Part shown: in pieces, positions 35,670 through 45,179 of the stretch | Numbering within the stretch: the first letter of the stretch is position 1 | Layout of the letters: the number at the start of each line of letters is the position of its first letter | DNA from: G965262015 sp965262015 | Lineage (GTDB): Bacteria; Spirochaetota; Leptospiria; Turneriellales; CBDBES01 | DNA length: 64,000 nt | Direction of reading: 5' to 3' | Assembly: GCA_965262015.1 (NCBI GenBank) | Contig: OZ253494.1 | Location: 992,001 to 1,056,000, forward strand | Notes under the pieces: model-generated | Databases searched by the model: none | Told to the model about the DNA's origin: nothing | Seen by the model: the letters and a program-made list of their open reading frames with translations, nothing else | Translations under genes and position numbers: made by a program

Positions 35670-36896
35670 TTAAGGCTTATAGTTTCTAGGGAAACGTATA
35701 GTAAAGCGGGTATAATGCCCCTTAGAATGTACTTGTATATAGCTATTATGTTCTTCAATCACTTTATTAACAAAAAACAAGCCCATGCCTGCATTATTAC
35801 CTTGATTTTTAGTGGAAAAGAAGGGATCAAATATCTTCTTAAGTAGCTCATCAGAAATTCCGCCCGCACTATCAATAATATTAATAAGGATAAACTCATG
35901 ATGCTTGATAGTACTTAACTCTCTCTGCCCTTGCGAGAAATACTTGGTTTTATGCTTAGCATTCGTATCACTAATATATTCTGCAGTAATCCATAAATAA
36001 AGCTTATTCCGTTCTTCTCGTTGTTCTAGTGCCTGGAAGGTATTAGTGAATAAATTTTGGAATACTAGTTTTAATCTTTGTGCATCTCCATATACTGGAG
36101 ATTTTCGATCTATTTTCCATAACCAATGTACTTTCAAAACTATTTTATTCTGATAAAGTTTCTTAGTAATCGTGAGGGCTTCACCAATAACCTTTCTAAT
36201 ATTAACTGGATACAAAGGATAGATATCTCTATTAACTGATCGTTGGATATTCATAATAATATCTAAGGCTGTTTTCAAACCATCTTTAACAAGACGGATA
36301 TCAGGGTTGCTAGAAGGTTTTATATCTTTTAATTGATCTACTGTTAACCGTATCCCCAGTAAAATATTTTTTATTTCATGGATGATACTTTGTACGGTAG
36401 TCCCAATTGTTTGTAATTTAGCATTCCTATAATTAAGCTTTTCTTGTTCTTTCTGTAAAGTAACATCCACTAACGAATCAACTAACAAATAAGATGAGGT
36501 ACTATCCTGAAGAAAATATTGCTTAAGCCAGAAAACAGATGTCTTAAAGGAAAAATGTTCTTGCTGATTATCAATTTTGATTTCTTGATCGACTCTAAAA
36601 TTATCACGTGCTAATTTTTGGAACGAATCGTGCTTATTTTTATAAAAACAAAAAGTACATGGCGAATCAAAGCCAAACAAAACTTGGTAGCATTTTTTCC
36701 CCAGTGCTTCCGTATAAGTCTTATGATTACTTAATTCTAGTGCAGAACGATTCAATCTAGTAATCGTAAAATTTTTATCAATGAGAATAATAGAGGCATC
36801 CAGAGTATCGATAAGACTCTGCAATTGCCCACTTTTAAAGCTAGCCTGCGAATAAGGGAAATTTACTTGCTCTGTGTGATTAGTTTCTAAGGACAT
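35670..36896 (-). CDS. PAS sensor histidine kinase with Cys motif
   Basis: 408 residues, no membrane segment. A PAS domain (about 22-135) contains Cys69, Cys80 and Cys83 (GKKCYQVLFG, SPCTFC), which could bind metal or sense redox. The kinase part has the H box 'IIHEIKNILLGIRL' (His173), N box 'LVFQNLFTNTFQAL', 'IIDSAGGISDELLKKIFDPF' (G1/F box) and 'GMGLFFVNKVIEEH' (G2). No response regulator lies next to it. It is 62 bases downstream of the hypothetical gene at 36959. Confidence 0.85.
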   Translation of the reverse strand: MSLETNHTEQVNFPYSQASFKSGQLQSLIDTLDASIILIDKNFTITRLNRSALELSNHKTYTEALGKKCYQVLFGFDSPCTFCFYKNKHDSFQKLARDNFRVDQEIKIDNQQEHFSFKTSVFWLKQYFLQDSTSSYLLVDSLVDVTLQKEQEKLNYRNAKLQTIGTTVQSIIHEIKNILLGIRLTVDQLKDIKPSSNPDIRLVKDGLKTALDIIMNIQRSVNRDIYPLYPVNIRKVIGEALTITKKLYQNKIVLKVHWLWKIDRKSPVYGDAQRLKLVFQNLFTNTFQALEQREERNKLYLWITAEYISDTNAKHKTKYFSQGQRELSTIKHHEFILINIIDSAGGISDELLKKIFDPFFSTKNQGNNAGMGLFFVNKVIEEHNSYIQVHSKGHYTRFTIRFPRNYKP

Positions 36897-36958
36897 TTAA
36901 GATGAGGGGGTAGTTGTTTCTAAACCTACAACTACCCAAGTAAACTTTTAGGAGAATA

Positions 36959-37681
36959 CTAATATTGTAAAGAACGATAAAAATGCTTTGATGTTTCAGC
37001 ATCTTGACCTGTGCCATGCTGTCTTTGAAATTCTTGGGTAAAACGAAAAAGTTTCTCAAAGTAAACAAGATGTTTTTCATAATATTTTCTTTTAAAATCT
37101 AGACGAACTGGGCGTGACACGATATTTTCAAAAGCCCCCAGACGAGATGTATATGTCTTATCACCATTCACCTGGTGAGTCACTGATACATCACCATTTT
37201 CTTTAGTTAGAGGTTTAATGTCGACAACAGTGCTTATCTCAGAAATATCTTGTTCATGATCATAATCAGTCACGGTAGTCTGGACTTTACTTAAATTATT
37301 ACCCTGAAAATATAAACGCATAGTCTTCGTGCGCAACCCTGATAATTCTGGAAGAAAATGTACTACTGGAATAAATGAGTAACTTTCTAATTCAATATAT
37401 CCCTTACTAACATCCTTTGTAAATTTAGTTCGTTGGGGAGTATAACGAACATCTACATTCATCAGGCCTCGATACTCTTGCAGGCGTTTGTAAAGAACAA
37501 GGATCTTTTCATCCAAAGCAATCTCTGCTGACTTCATACTTGCAGAACTTTGTAAACTTGGATCAATAACCTTCTGTAAATTCTTGTCAATTGAAGTAAG
37601 TGAAGAAACACACAATAACAACAATCCTGTAAAAAGAATAGCTTGACCCATGCCATTCCATTGATTTTTTTTTCGCAACAT
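36959..37681 (-). CDS. Hypothetical exported or membrane-anchored protein
   Basis: 240 residues with one N-terminal hydrophobic segment (QAILFTGLLLLCVSSLTS). The remainder is soluble, with a possible coiled coil at about 45-75 and a Tyr/Arg-rich C-terminus (FKRKYYEKHLVYFEKLFRFT). No family recognised. It lies between an SDR gene and the PAS kinase on the same strand. Confidence 0.55.
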   Translation of the reverse strand: MLRKKNQWNGMGQAILFTGLLLLCVSSLTSIDKNLQKVIDPSLQSSASMKSAEIALDEKILVLYKRLQEYRGLMNVDVRYTPQRTKFTKDVSKGYIELESYSFIPVVHFLPELSGLRTKTMRLYFQGNNLSKVQTTVTDYDHEQDISEISTVVDIKPLTKENGDVSVTHQVNGDKTYTSRLGAFENIVSRPVRLDFKRKYYEKHLVYFEKLFRFTQEFQRQHGTGQDAETSKHFYRSLQY

Positions 37682-37768
37682 ATCTAATAATCTCCTTGCA
37701 TGATAAACATCATTGGTACTATTTCGACTGGCTAGAAATCAAACTTAAATTACGGAGACTAATAAAAT

Positions 37769-38605
37769 TTAACGTCTCAAAAAATCAATAACATCAGCCT
37801 GTAACATTTTCCCAAGTATCCGTGGGAAAAAACGCCTCATATAATATAACAACCATGATTCAAATGAAACAGGTAATACCCCAATATTACGTTTTACCGC
37901 TTTAACAATCTTATTCGCTACTTGATCTGGAGTATACCCCCTTAACTTATACAACTTGACTAGATTATCTTGCAACTTCATATCTGCCTTCATAGAACCT
38001 TCATAAATGGTGTTTCTTATAATAGGAGTATTAATAATACCTGGACATATGGCAGATACTCCTATATCATAACGAGCTAACGTTTGCCTCAAAGCTTCTG
38101 AAAAACCTAAGACAGCAAATTTAGTAGTCGTATAGATAGGAGTATCTTTTAAAGGCACATACCCCGCTAAAGAAGAGATATTTACAATGTGGGCAGGTTG
38201 TTTAGCCTGAATCATGTCATGAACAAAGGTATGACACATGTGAACAGTAGATTTGAGGTTGACATCTATTAACTTATCCCACGTAGCTAATTCAGTATCC
38301 ATAAATAAACCAGCAGCTCCAATACCAGCACAATTAACTAATAAAGAAATACAGCTATACTGCTTTGAAACATTATGATAAAGCTTTTGAATATTATCTA
38401 TGCTACTAATATCACATATATAAGATTGTACTGGATACTTGCAACCTTCCTCTTGAGCCATACGAACAGTATCTTCCAGGGCCTTCTCTTGTATATCAGT
38501 AGCAATGACAACGCAATTCAACTTTGCAAGAGCGATCACCAACGATCTACCAATGCCACTTGCGGCACCTGTAACTAAGGCAACTTGAGCATCTTTAATT
38601 TTCAT
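37769..38605 (-). CDS. Short-chain dehydrogenase/reductase
   Basis: 278 residues of classical SDR. 'LVTGAASGIGRSLVIALAKL' is the NAD(P) site, 'LLVNCAGIGAAG' follows, and the catalytic Ser and Y-x3-K are in 'HIVNISSLAGYVPL' and 'PIYTTTKFAVLGFSEAL'. Substrate unknown. Third gene of an operon M24 peptidase-alpha/beta hydrolase-SDR with gaps of 9-12 bases. Confidence 0.85.
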   Translation of the reverse strand: MKIKDAQVALVTGAASGIGRSLVIALAKLNCVVIATDIQEKALEDTVRMAQEEGCKYPVQSYICDISSIDNIQKLYHNVSKQYSCISLLVNCAGIGAAGLFMDTELATWDKLIDVNLKSTVHMCHTFVHDMIQAKQPAHIVNISSLAGYVPLKDTPIYTTTKFAVLGFSEALRQTLARYDIGVSAICPGIINTPIIRNTIYEGSMKADMKLQDNLVKLYKLRGYTPDQVANKIVKAVKRNIGVLPVSFESWLLYYMRRFFPRILGKMLQADVIDFLRR

Positions 38606-38614
38606 AAGTAAATT

Positions 38615-39505
38615 CTATTCTTCATGTGATTCCACAAAATCAGCGATATACTTTGTTACCTTATCTTTTTGTGAAAGATGTACCCAATGGCCTGCTTTTA
38701 CCCTGTGAATAGAAACACTAGTTATATGATTATGATATACATTAAACTGCTCAGGTTTAATGAAGGGGTCATCTAATCCAAGTATAATTTGTGTGGGTAC
38801 ATTTATGCTATTACGAGGAGGGATCTTTTTGAACATCATTGGAATAACATTTTTCCGGTATAGACTTAACATATTCACAATACCATGCATAGATTCAGGG
38901 TCCATTGTAGGCAATCCTTTGGCATCATTAGGCAGACTCTCTTTTCGTGTCATAATTTTGTACAACCAATTTCTTTGGTATTTTAGTAAAAACTCAAATA
39001 ACCACGGTATATGTATCGCATAAATATACCAGCTGGATAGAAACTGTTTGAAGGCAGAAAATACATCTAGAGAGAAAAAAGTCTTGGATATATACCGTGC
39101 CATCAAGGTGGGATGTGGCCCAGAAATTGCTGTATAAGAAAGAACATGTTTACGATGACTCTCATCAAAAACAAAACACCATCCTAAAGCTGCCCCCCAG
39201 TCATGCCCCACAAGATGCACTTTTTTATTAGGACACAATTCCTGTATTACATAATCAATATCTACTAAAATTCTAGCAATCTTATAAGCAATAGGGGTCC
39301 GTGGTAGATCGCTCTTGCCAACCCCAACAAGATCAAAAGCTACTACATGAAAATCTTTAGATAAACCCTCTAATTGGTGAACCCACGAGTGATGGCTATC
39401 TGGAAAACCATGTAAAAAAATGATCGATGGCTTCTTAGGATTACCACCAGTCACAGCATGTAATTCTACACCAGGGTATTGGGTAGGTATTCTTTGTACT
39501 TTCAC
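38615..39505 (-). CDS. Alpha/beta hydrolase (epoxide hydrolase/dehalogenase-like)
   Basis: 296 residues. 'IIFLHGFPDSHHSWVHQLEG' gives the oxyanion HGFP loop; 'VHLVGHDWGAALGWCFV' places an Asp nucleophile (GHDWG), typical of epoxide hydrolases and haloalkane dehalogenases; 'IILGLDDPFIKPEQ' and 'VKAGHWVHLSQ' hold the acid and His. Start ATG 39505. Confidence 0.82.
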   Translation of the reverse strand: MKVQRIPTQYPGVELHAVTGGNPKKPSIIFLHGFPDSHHSWVHQLEGLSKDFHVVAFDLVGVGKSDLPRTPIAYKIARILVDIDYVIQELCPNKKVHLVGHDWGAALGWCFVFDESHRKHVLSYTAISGPHPTLMARYISKTFFSLDVFSAFKQFLSSWYIYAIHIPWLFEFLLKYQRNWLYKIMTRKESLPNDAKGLPTMDPESMHGIVNMLSLYRKNVIPMMFKKIPPRNSINVPTQIILGLDDPFIKPEQFNVYHNHITSVSIHRVKAGHWVHLSQKDKVTKYIADFVESHEE

Positions 39506-39517
39506 TCTATCCCCCTC

Positions 39518-40381
39518 TTACCATTTTTTCCGCTTTGCTTCACGCATATGTGGCAAATTATCATCCAGCCAATAAGCACCTGAATCATCTATCACAAGTA
39601 GTTCTTCCCATTTAACACCATAACCTTTGTAACCAATATGTGGCTCAACTGCCCACAAACCTTCGTAGGGAACATGGTCAGACTCGTACCAGTCATTCCA
39701 AAGATGTGATTTAACGACATGAGGCAATAAAGCAGATAAAAGAGAATGCGGAACAAGCCACTTGAATTGATCCAGACCAAATCGTAATAAATGTCGTTTA
39801 CTTACTTGTTCGGGATCACGTACTTTCATAACCCGGTGGGCTAGAACACGTCTAGGATATTTTTTATGAATATTAACATAGCCATCTTCATGAAAGAGCT
39901 TATTTAATTTTTTATAAATTAAACTAAAATTAGATTTAAGATTGACTTGTTCATGTATGAACTTGCGATATTTGATCAAATCTTTACGCATCTTGGCATG
40001 AATGGTATCATCTTCTTCACCAAACATAATAGAATAACCAATATCGGCGGCATAACCATCTACAATTGGAGCGATATCTAGAATAACAGGCATACCTTTG
40101 GACAGCTTGCGCTTTGTAGGAAAAAATTGGATAGGAATAATAAAATACTTGAAGCGGGTTCTATCCCCAAACCAAGCGAAAGGCTTGTGGAAGAAAGTTG
40201 TTACGCCCTTAGCAGACATCCAATCTGTCATTAAACGTACAGCTTCTTTTTCGGTCATACCTTCTGTTAGCTGTTTACCCACTGACTCTACACATTCATA
40301 GGAAAGTTTTTGTACTGCAGAAAACTTGTCCAGATCTTTTTGTGAAAATTTATCTAATTGATATAAACTACTCATACACAC
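39518..40381 (-). CDS. M24-family metallopeptidase-like protein
   Basis: 287 residues with creatinase/aminopeptidase features: 'MTEKEAVRLMTDWMSAKG', 'MPVILDIAPIVDGYAADIGY' (two metal-ligand Asp), 'EHVPYEGLWAVEP'-like end and 'GVKWEELLVIDDSGAYWL' (terminal Glu). Some ligand spacings are unusual, so activity is not certain. It heads the operon with the hydrolase and SDR. Confidence 0.7.
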   Translation of the reverse strand: MCMSSLYQLDKFSQKDLDKFSAVQKLSYECVESVGKQLTEGMTEKEAVRLMTDWMSAKGVTTFFHKPFAWFGDRTRFKYFIIPIQFFPTKRKLSKGMPVILDIAPIVDGYAADIGYSIMFGEEDDTIHAKMRKDLIKYRKFIHEQVNLKSNFSLIYKKLNKLFHEDGYVNIHKKYPRRVLAHRVMKVRDPEQVSKRHLLRFGLDQFKWLVPHSLLSALLPHVVKSHLWNDWYESDHVPYEGLWAVEPHIGYKGYGVKWEELLVIDDSGAYWLDDNLPHMREAKRKKW

Positions 40382-40567
40382 CTTAGATAATTTTATTCTC
40401 TATGGAATCAAGCATTTTTTAGCATAAACCTACAAAACTCAATTGACAGTTTGTATCTTTCATTTTTACGCATAAAACCTTATTTGATTGAAACAATAAA
40501 TTATTATTGTTTCGACTATCTTCTTAATTGGTTTCTTAGTAATCGAGAGAATTTTAATGCAATTTTG

Positions 40568-41779
40568 TTAATCTTCACTACCATGTGTACCAGCCTCTTT
40601 ATCAGCTGCACGATGAGCATTATTAGCGGCATCTTCACCTGTAGCTTCAGCTACTTTTCTGGCAGCTGTACTCACAGTATGGCTGGCTATTCCCGTTTGG
40701 CTTTCACTCAGAGCAAAGGCCTTATTATATGCTGCATCTCCAGCTGTTATACCTTTTTGGATGCGGTCCAGTCTATCACCAACACTATAGTCTATGGCCC
40801 AAGGGAATCTGACAGATACACTGCTGCGTCTAGGCAGAAATGTAGAAGCCAATGCAAATTTTCCGAATTTAACTTTGAGTTTCTTAGATCGAGCATCCTT
40901 ATCAAAACTAAGGCCTTCTTTGATACTCATGATCTCAATAGATACTGTACTTGAGTTGTCAGAAGGAACAAAATAATCGCTGTTTGTGGTGCTGTCTGGA
41001 CACCTATGTGGATCTAATCTGAATGTGATGGCTTCACTATTTGCTGGAATAGTAACCGTTATTGTGCTTTTTGTATTCCTAAGGGACTCTTCATTATCTC
41101 CCCCTATGAACTTAAAGGAATAAAAATTAGCTGATAACGGGAAGCCGATACCAGGGTGGCCGATACCCCCTTGCACATTACAACTACCTCTATCATCTTC
41201 TATTATTGTCACACATTGGGTATTAACCCTAACCATAATAGGGCCTGTTCCAAGGCTCCCTGTTGTGAGAGTATCTGGACAGGGAGCCCCTGTCCCTGTA
41301 GTCGGTGCAGTACTGGGAACAATCTTAGTATGGCGTGGCATAATCTTTGGGGCTCTATGATATGCTGTTGTCGTCCCACTACCTTCACTGTTTTCTATCG
41401 CCCACATTAAAGTAACTGTTACAGGCTTGTCTGTTGGAGTCATTCTTCTCACTGTATAAACAGGCAAACGATTGGTTTTGATTGTATTCTTTATTGTTGC
41501 TATTCCATCTTCCAAGCAATCCGAGTATTCGCCTGAACAATCTAAACTTAGTGTGACATCCACCTCTGGCACCTCTGGCACCTCTGGCACCTCTGTACCA
41601 ACCATATCGTCTGGATCGCTATCAATTACCGGAACGCTACCAGCCTTGCAATATGCAAAAAAACAAACAATTATTAGTAAGCCGTAAAGTAAATGGTAAA
41701 AGTATCTATGTGTGCTGTGCTGTGCTGTGCTGTGCTGTGCTGTGCTGTGCTGTGCTGTGCTGTGCTGTGTGGTTTTCAT
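40568..41779 (-). CDS. Phase-variable putative lipoprotein, family member 1 (ON, 11 x 5 bp)
   Basis: 403 residues: Met-Lys-Thr-Thr, a QHSTA repeat tract, then 'HRYFYHLLYGLLIIVCFFAYC' as signal sequence with a probable lipidated Cys. The mature part has a conserved block with paired Cys (SLDCSGEYSDCLEDGIATIK), a variable middle, 'SANFYSFKFIGGDNEESLRN', 'EAITFRLDPHRCPDSTTNSD' and a helical Ala-rich C-terminus (about 340-400) not shared with members 2 and 3. With 11 repeat units ATG and body are in frame. No Shine-Dalgarno before the ATG (GTTTCCCCT). A surface antigen is likely; function unknown. Confidence 0.75.
   Translation of the reverse strand: MKTTQHSTAQHSTAQHSTAQHSTHRYFYHLLYGLLIIVCFFAYCKAGSVPVIDSDPDDMVGTEVPEVPEVPEVDVTLSLDCSGEYSDCLEDGIATIKNTIKTNRLPVYTVRRMTPTDKPVTVTLMWAIENSEGSGTTTAYHRAPKIMPRHTKIVPSTAPTTGTGAPCPDTLTTGSLGTGPIMVRVNTQCVTIIEDDRGSCNVQGGIGHPGIGFPLSANFYSFKFIGGDNEESLRNTKSTITVTIPANSEAITFRLDPHRCPDSTTNSDYFVPSDNSSTVSIEIMSIKEGLSFDKDARSKKLKVKFGKFALASTFLPRRSSVSVRFPWAIDYSVGDRLDRIQKGITAGDAAYNKAFALSESQTGIASHTVSTAARKVAEATGEDAANNAHRAADKEAGTHGSED
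41711..41765 (-). repeat. 5-bp tandem repeat (11 units), phase-variation tract
   Basis: Eleven perfect TGTGC units (GCACA on the coding strand) lie between the ATG at 41779 and the signal sequence. The coding strand has no T, so no stop can arise. One unit more or less shifts the frame, and the -1 frame then meets TAG within 'CACATAGATAC' directly after the tract. Confidence 0.88.
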
Positions 41780-42250
41780 AGGGGAAACGTGTTACACATG
41801 CCTAAAAAATCAACACTTTTTTATATAAAATTGTAAAATAGAGTGGAAAGTTGCTACCTGCTATGGACTGGAGGGCCTATCCAGGAGCTGGACAGAATAA
41901 ACCTGGGTATACATACATATGCAGAAGCCTCTAATACTCTTTAGAGTTTTTGAAATTTTGTATTTTCTGTTCGGCTGTTGTAGATAATAGATCCTGGATA
42001 TTATCTGCCTGAGAAAATAACTGTTTCTATTATCTTCTTGTTTGGTTTTAAGGGGAACAGCAAAGTTTATAGTAAATTAGATTGTCCAGGTTCATAATGG
42101 AATTTCCAATAGAAAGCCATGACTTAATTATTAAGATATTTACAAGATATCTCATAATTATAGTGATAGATCATGTTTAGGAGGATTGTTTGATATTATG
42201 AGTCAACACCTCTTTTTATTAGTCTATTAGATTCGTCAGTCCAGTAAATC
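41780..42250. other. 471-bp intergenic region
   Basis: Divergent promoter region between the phase-variable lipoprotein and the XPB-N-like gene. It is AT-rich with no gene I can support. AGGAGG at about 42179-42184 precedes an ATG at 42198 that opens an 11-codon frame ending in TAG 30 bases later; this could be a leader peptide but the spacing is long. Nothing else recognisable. Confidence 0.4.
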
Positions 42251-44227
42251 ATGCTTGCAGAAGAATTGTCTAAGCTTAGTCATTACCATTTACGTAATAT
42301 GGTGAATGTATGGGGCATGCCTGTTAGAGCAAACTGTACAAAACCAACATTAATCTCTAAGATCATGCATTATTACATGGATGATTATTATCTTAAAGGG
42401 GTATTAGAAAATTTAACGCCATTACAAGTTACTATTTTATGCGTAATACTGGAAAGTAAGACAGTTTTAACTCTAGGCGAAATTTCTCGGTCTATTCGAG
42501 TACAACCAATTAATGTTGAAAAAGAGTTATCTGTTTTAAAGCATTTTCTATTAATTTATCAAAAAAAAAATCGAGCCCGCATTACAAGTAATCTAGATAA
42601 ATATCCTCCTTATGATGAAGTCAAAAATCGTATACTTACAGATAAGAATATCAAGGGAAATAAACTACGCATCACCATCGAAAAGATGGTATCTACAAAA
42701 GATATTGATACTTTTTCTAAGGAATATTTACATTTACTGGGGAAAAATATTTCTAAAGATAATTTGGTTACACAAGCCACAAGTACTAGTTTTCTGGAGA
42801 AGGTCTTAACAAAATTAAGTAACGAAGAAGCAATATTAATTGATGAAATTTTCCAAAATGGTGGTATCCTTGAAATTAATCATGCTCGACTTATTCTTGA
42901 AGAAAATAAGTTAAATCAAGAAGTAGCTATTCGTAGATTGGATAACTTACAAATCGTAAAAGATTTATATTTTGTTGAGCATCGCTTTATTCGTATGCTC
43001 ATTATGCCTGTTGAGTTTTTTGAATATCTGAAAGAGAATCCTCTTGTTATTAGAGAAGTAGGCATTACTGCCATGGAAGAGAAAATTCTTTCTAATGAAT
43101 TTGACTTCATCATTAATCTTAAAAAATTATTATTATTTATCTCTAATAAAGGTTTCACATTAACACAGTCTCAATCTATTAAACAAGTTGATCTTAAAAA
43201 AACAGAAGAACATATGATTGATATTGATGTTAGTCTTTTTAGAAAAAAAAGCCATATATACCAAGTGGAAATTGCCCTACCTATTCTAAAATTATTTAAT
43301 TTAGTTTCACTTAAAACAGATCATCTGATTTTAGAAAATAATTTTGAAGAATTTATTAAAGAAGATATACTTGTTTTATTACAAGATATTCTAGCAAAAA
43401 TTAAAGAAACCGAAAATAAATACACCAAAGGTGAAGGCTTTTTTCTTCCTACATCACTATCTTTTTATGATCAGGCTACTTTTCATGAATGTATTGAGAT
43501 GATTGGAACTACAGGCCACATATCAACTAAAACCATTATTGCACAGATGATAAGAGAAAAAGTTGTCTTATCGCCTACCTTCAGCATACAAGAATTTCGA
43601 ACCTCGTATATGGCAGAATATAAACGATTAGTTTCAGCTCTGCTTTATATGCAATTATTTGGTATTATTACGGTTTATTATCCAGAGCGTACTATTGAGT
43701 TATCAGAAATAGGGAAATATCTTTTCTTCCAAGAGCCTCTCACGATGGAAAGCACAAAGGGATGTCTATATGTTAATCCTGATGGTTCTATCTTAGCAAT
43801 GAAAGATGAAATGTCTTTATTTGATATTGCAATATTAAAAGCCTTTTGTGTTCTTCAAGAAAAAAGTTATGTTTATAATTTTATACTAAATCGAGATTCC
43901 GTACAACAAGGTATTTTATTAGGCTATAGTATTGACAAGTTACATACTTTGCTAGTAGAAAAGTCTAAAACAAAATTACCCCAAAATCTATCTTTCTGGG
44001 TAGAAGATTGGACTAAAGAACTACCTATTATTGTTATCGAAGAAGGAGTAGTATTATTAGAAACATCCAACCCGCAACTTAAACAGTTGCTTGTGGGACA
44101 ACTAAGAAACTCTAGAATTGTACTGAAAGATATATCCCCAACTACAATGATAATTGACAAAACAAAAATTAAAGACGTAATGTTACTTGCTGAAAAATTT
44201 GATATGATTGTTAAACTTATTCGTTAG
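42251..44227 (+). CDS. Protein with XPB/Ssl2 helicase N-terminal-like domain
   Basis: 658 residues. The N-terminal part contains helix-turn-helix-like segments (LTLGEISRSIRVQPINVEKE). The C-terminal 150 residues fit the XPB/Ssl2 N-terminal domain found in bacterial helicase-associated proteins: 'LYVNPDGSILAMKDEMSLFD', 'YVYNFILNRDSVQQGILLGY' and 'KTKLPQNLSFWVEDWTK'. No helicase motifs are present and no XPB-like helicase lies next to it. It may recognise DNA or partner a distant helicase in repair. Confidence 0.65.
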   Translation: MLAEELSKLSHYHLRNMVNVWGMPVRANCTKPTLISKIMHYYMDDYYLKGVLENLTPLQVTILCVILESKTVLTLGEISRSIRVQPINVEKELSVLKHFLLIYQKKNRARITSNLDKYPPYDEVKNRILTDKNIKGNKLRITIEKMVSTKDIDTFSKEYLHLLGKNISKDNLVTQATSTSFLEKVLTKLSNEEAILIDEIFQNGGILEINHARLILEENKLNQEVAIRRLDNLQIVKDLYFVEHRFIRMLIMPVEFFEYLKENPLVIREVGITAMEEKILSNEFDFIINLKKLLLFISNKGFTLTQSQSIKQVDLKKTEEHMIDIDVSLFRKKSHIYQVEIALPILKLFNLVSLKTDHLILENNFEEFIKEDILVLLQDILAKIKETENKYTKGEGFFLPTSLSFYDQATFHECIEMIGTTGHISTKTIIAQMIREKVVLSPTFSIQEFRTSYMAEYKRLVSALLYMQLFGIITVYYPERTIELSEIGKYLFFQEPLTMESTKGCLYVNPDGSILAMKDEMSLFDIAILKAFCVLQEKSYVYNFILNRDSVQQGILLGYSIDKLHTLLVEKSKTKLPQNLSFWVEDWTKELPIIVIEEGVVLLETSNPQLKQLLVGQLRNSRIVLKDISPTTMIIDKTKIKDVMLLAEKFDMIVKLIR

Positions 44228-44254
44228 ATTTTTGTTATCTTATAGTAATTACAA

Positions 44255-45088
44255 CTATAAGATATATGGGCGAATATAGGTAATGCGTTTGATTTGTTGA
44301 TAGAAAGGGTGTAAATTAACTTTTAGCCCTTCTGCTTCCAATCCTTGCAAACTCTCTGTAAAATCAGAAACGAAAATTTTCAGATAGCCCGGAGTATTAT
44401 TTGTATTATGGCTGTTTTGTTCATAGATGCTTTTTTTTAGCGATAGTGCTACTTCAACAGATGGATCAATTACTTGGAGTTGAGGATAAAGAGCTTGTAT
44501 TCTACCCTTAATTAAAGGGTAATGTGTACACCCTAAAAGGACATGGGTTACTTGTTTTGTAATGAGATTATTCATATAGTTTTGAATAACCAGCTTAAAC
44601 ACTTTATCATCATCATAAGCTTCTTCGATGAGGGGCACAAATAAAGGACAGGCCTGTGTATGCAATATAATAGATGGATTATATTGATTGAGTAGAATAT
44701 CATAGGCTTTACTAAGAATTGTAGAGCGTGTACCAATTACAGAAGCAATAGTAGTGGGTGTGACTATTTTTAATAATGCAGAAATACCAGGCTCAATAAC
44801 TCCCATAATGGATACGTTAATGGATTTTTGTAATGTTGATAATGCAAAGGAAGATGCTGTGTTACAGGCAATCACTATCGTTTTTACTTGGTGTGCAAGT
44901 AAAAAATCTACAATCTCTCTAGAATAACGAATAATAGTTTCTTGGGATTTATTACCATAAGGAACTCGTGCCGTATCTCCAAAATAAATAATGTTTTCAT
45001 TTGGTAGTAAATTTTGTACAGCAGCAACTATACTAAAACCACCAAGACCACTATCAAAAATACCGATTGGTGCTTGTGACATATTCAA
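44255..45088 (-). CDS. murI: Glutamate racemase
   Basis: 277 residues. 'PIGIFDSGLGGFSIVAAVQN', 'IYFGDTARVPYGNKSQETI', the first catalytic Cys in 'VIACNTASS' and the second in 'LLGCTHYPL' are intact. It makes D-glutamate for peptidoglycan. The start is ATG 45088 or the internal ATG two codons later (MSQAPIG). It lies 91 bases after lysC on the same strand. Confidence 0.95.
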   Translation of the reverse strand: MNMSQAPIGIFDSGLGGFSIVAAVQNLLPNENIIYFGDTARVPYGNKSQETIIRYSREIVDFLLAHQVKTIVIACNTASSFALSTLQKSINVSIMGVIEPGISALLKIVTPTTIASVIGTRSTILSKAYDILLNQYNPSIILHTQACPLFVPLIEEAYDDDKVFKLVIQNYMNNLITKQVTHVLLGCTHYPLIKGRIQALYPQLQVIDPSVEVALSLKKSIYEQNSHNTNNTPGYLKIFVSDFTESLQGLEAEGLKVNLHPFYQQIKRITYIRPYIL

Positions 45089-45179
45089 GTAACTCTTTTA
45101 CAATAACTACTTTGTAGTATCCTAACTTAGTACCAAAGATATTTGTTTCTATTATTTTGCATGTACCGTATTTATAGTT

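Noticed and set aside
35406..35846. 146-codon plus-strand frame
   Set aside because: Overlaps the 5' end of the 3-hydroxyacyl-CoA dehydrogenase gene and the 3' end of the histidine kinase gene; no family features.
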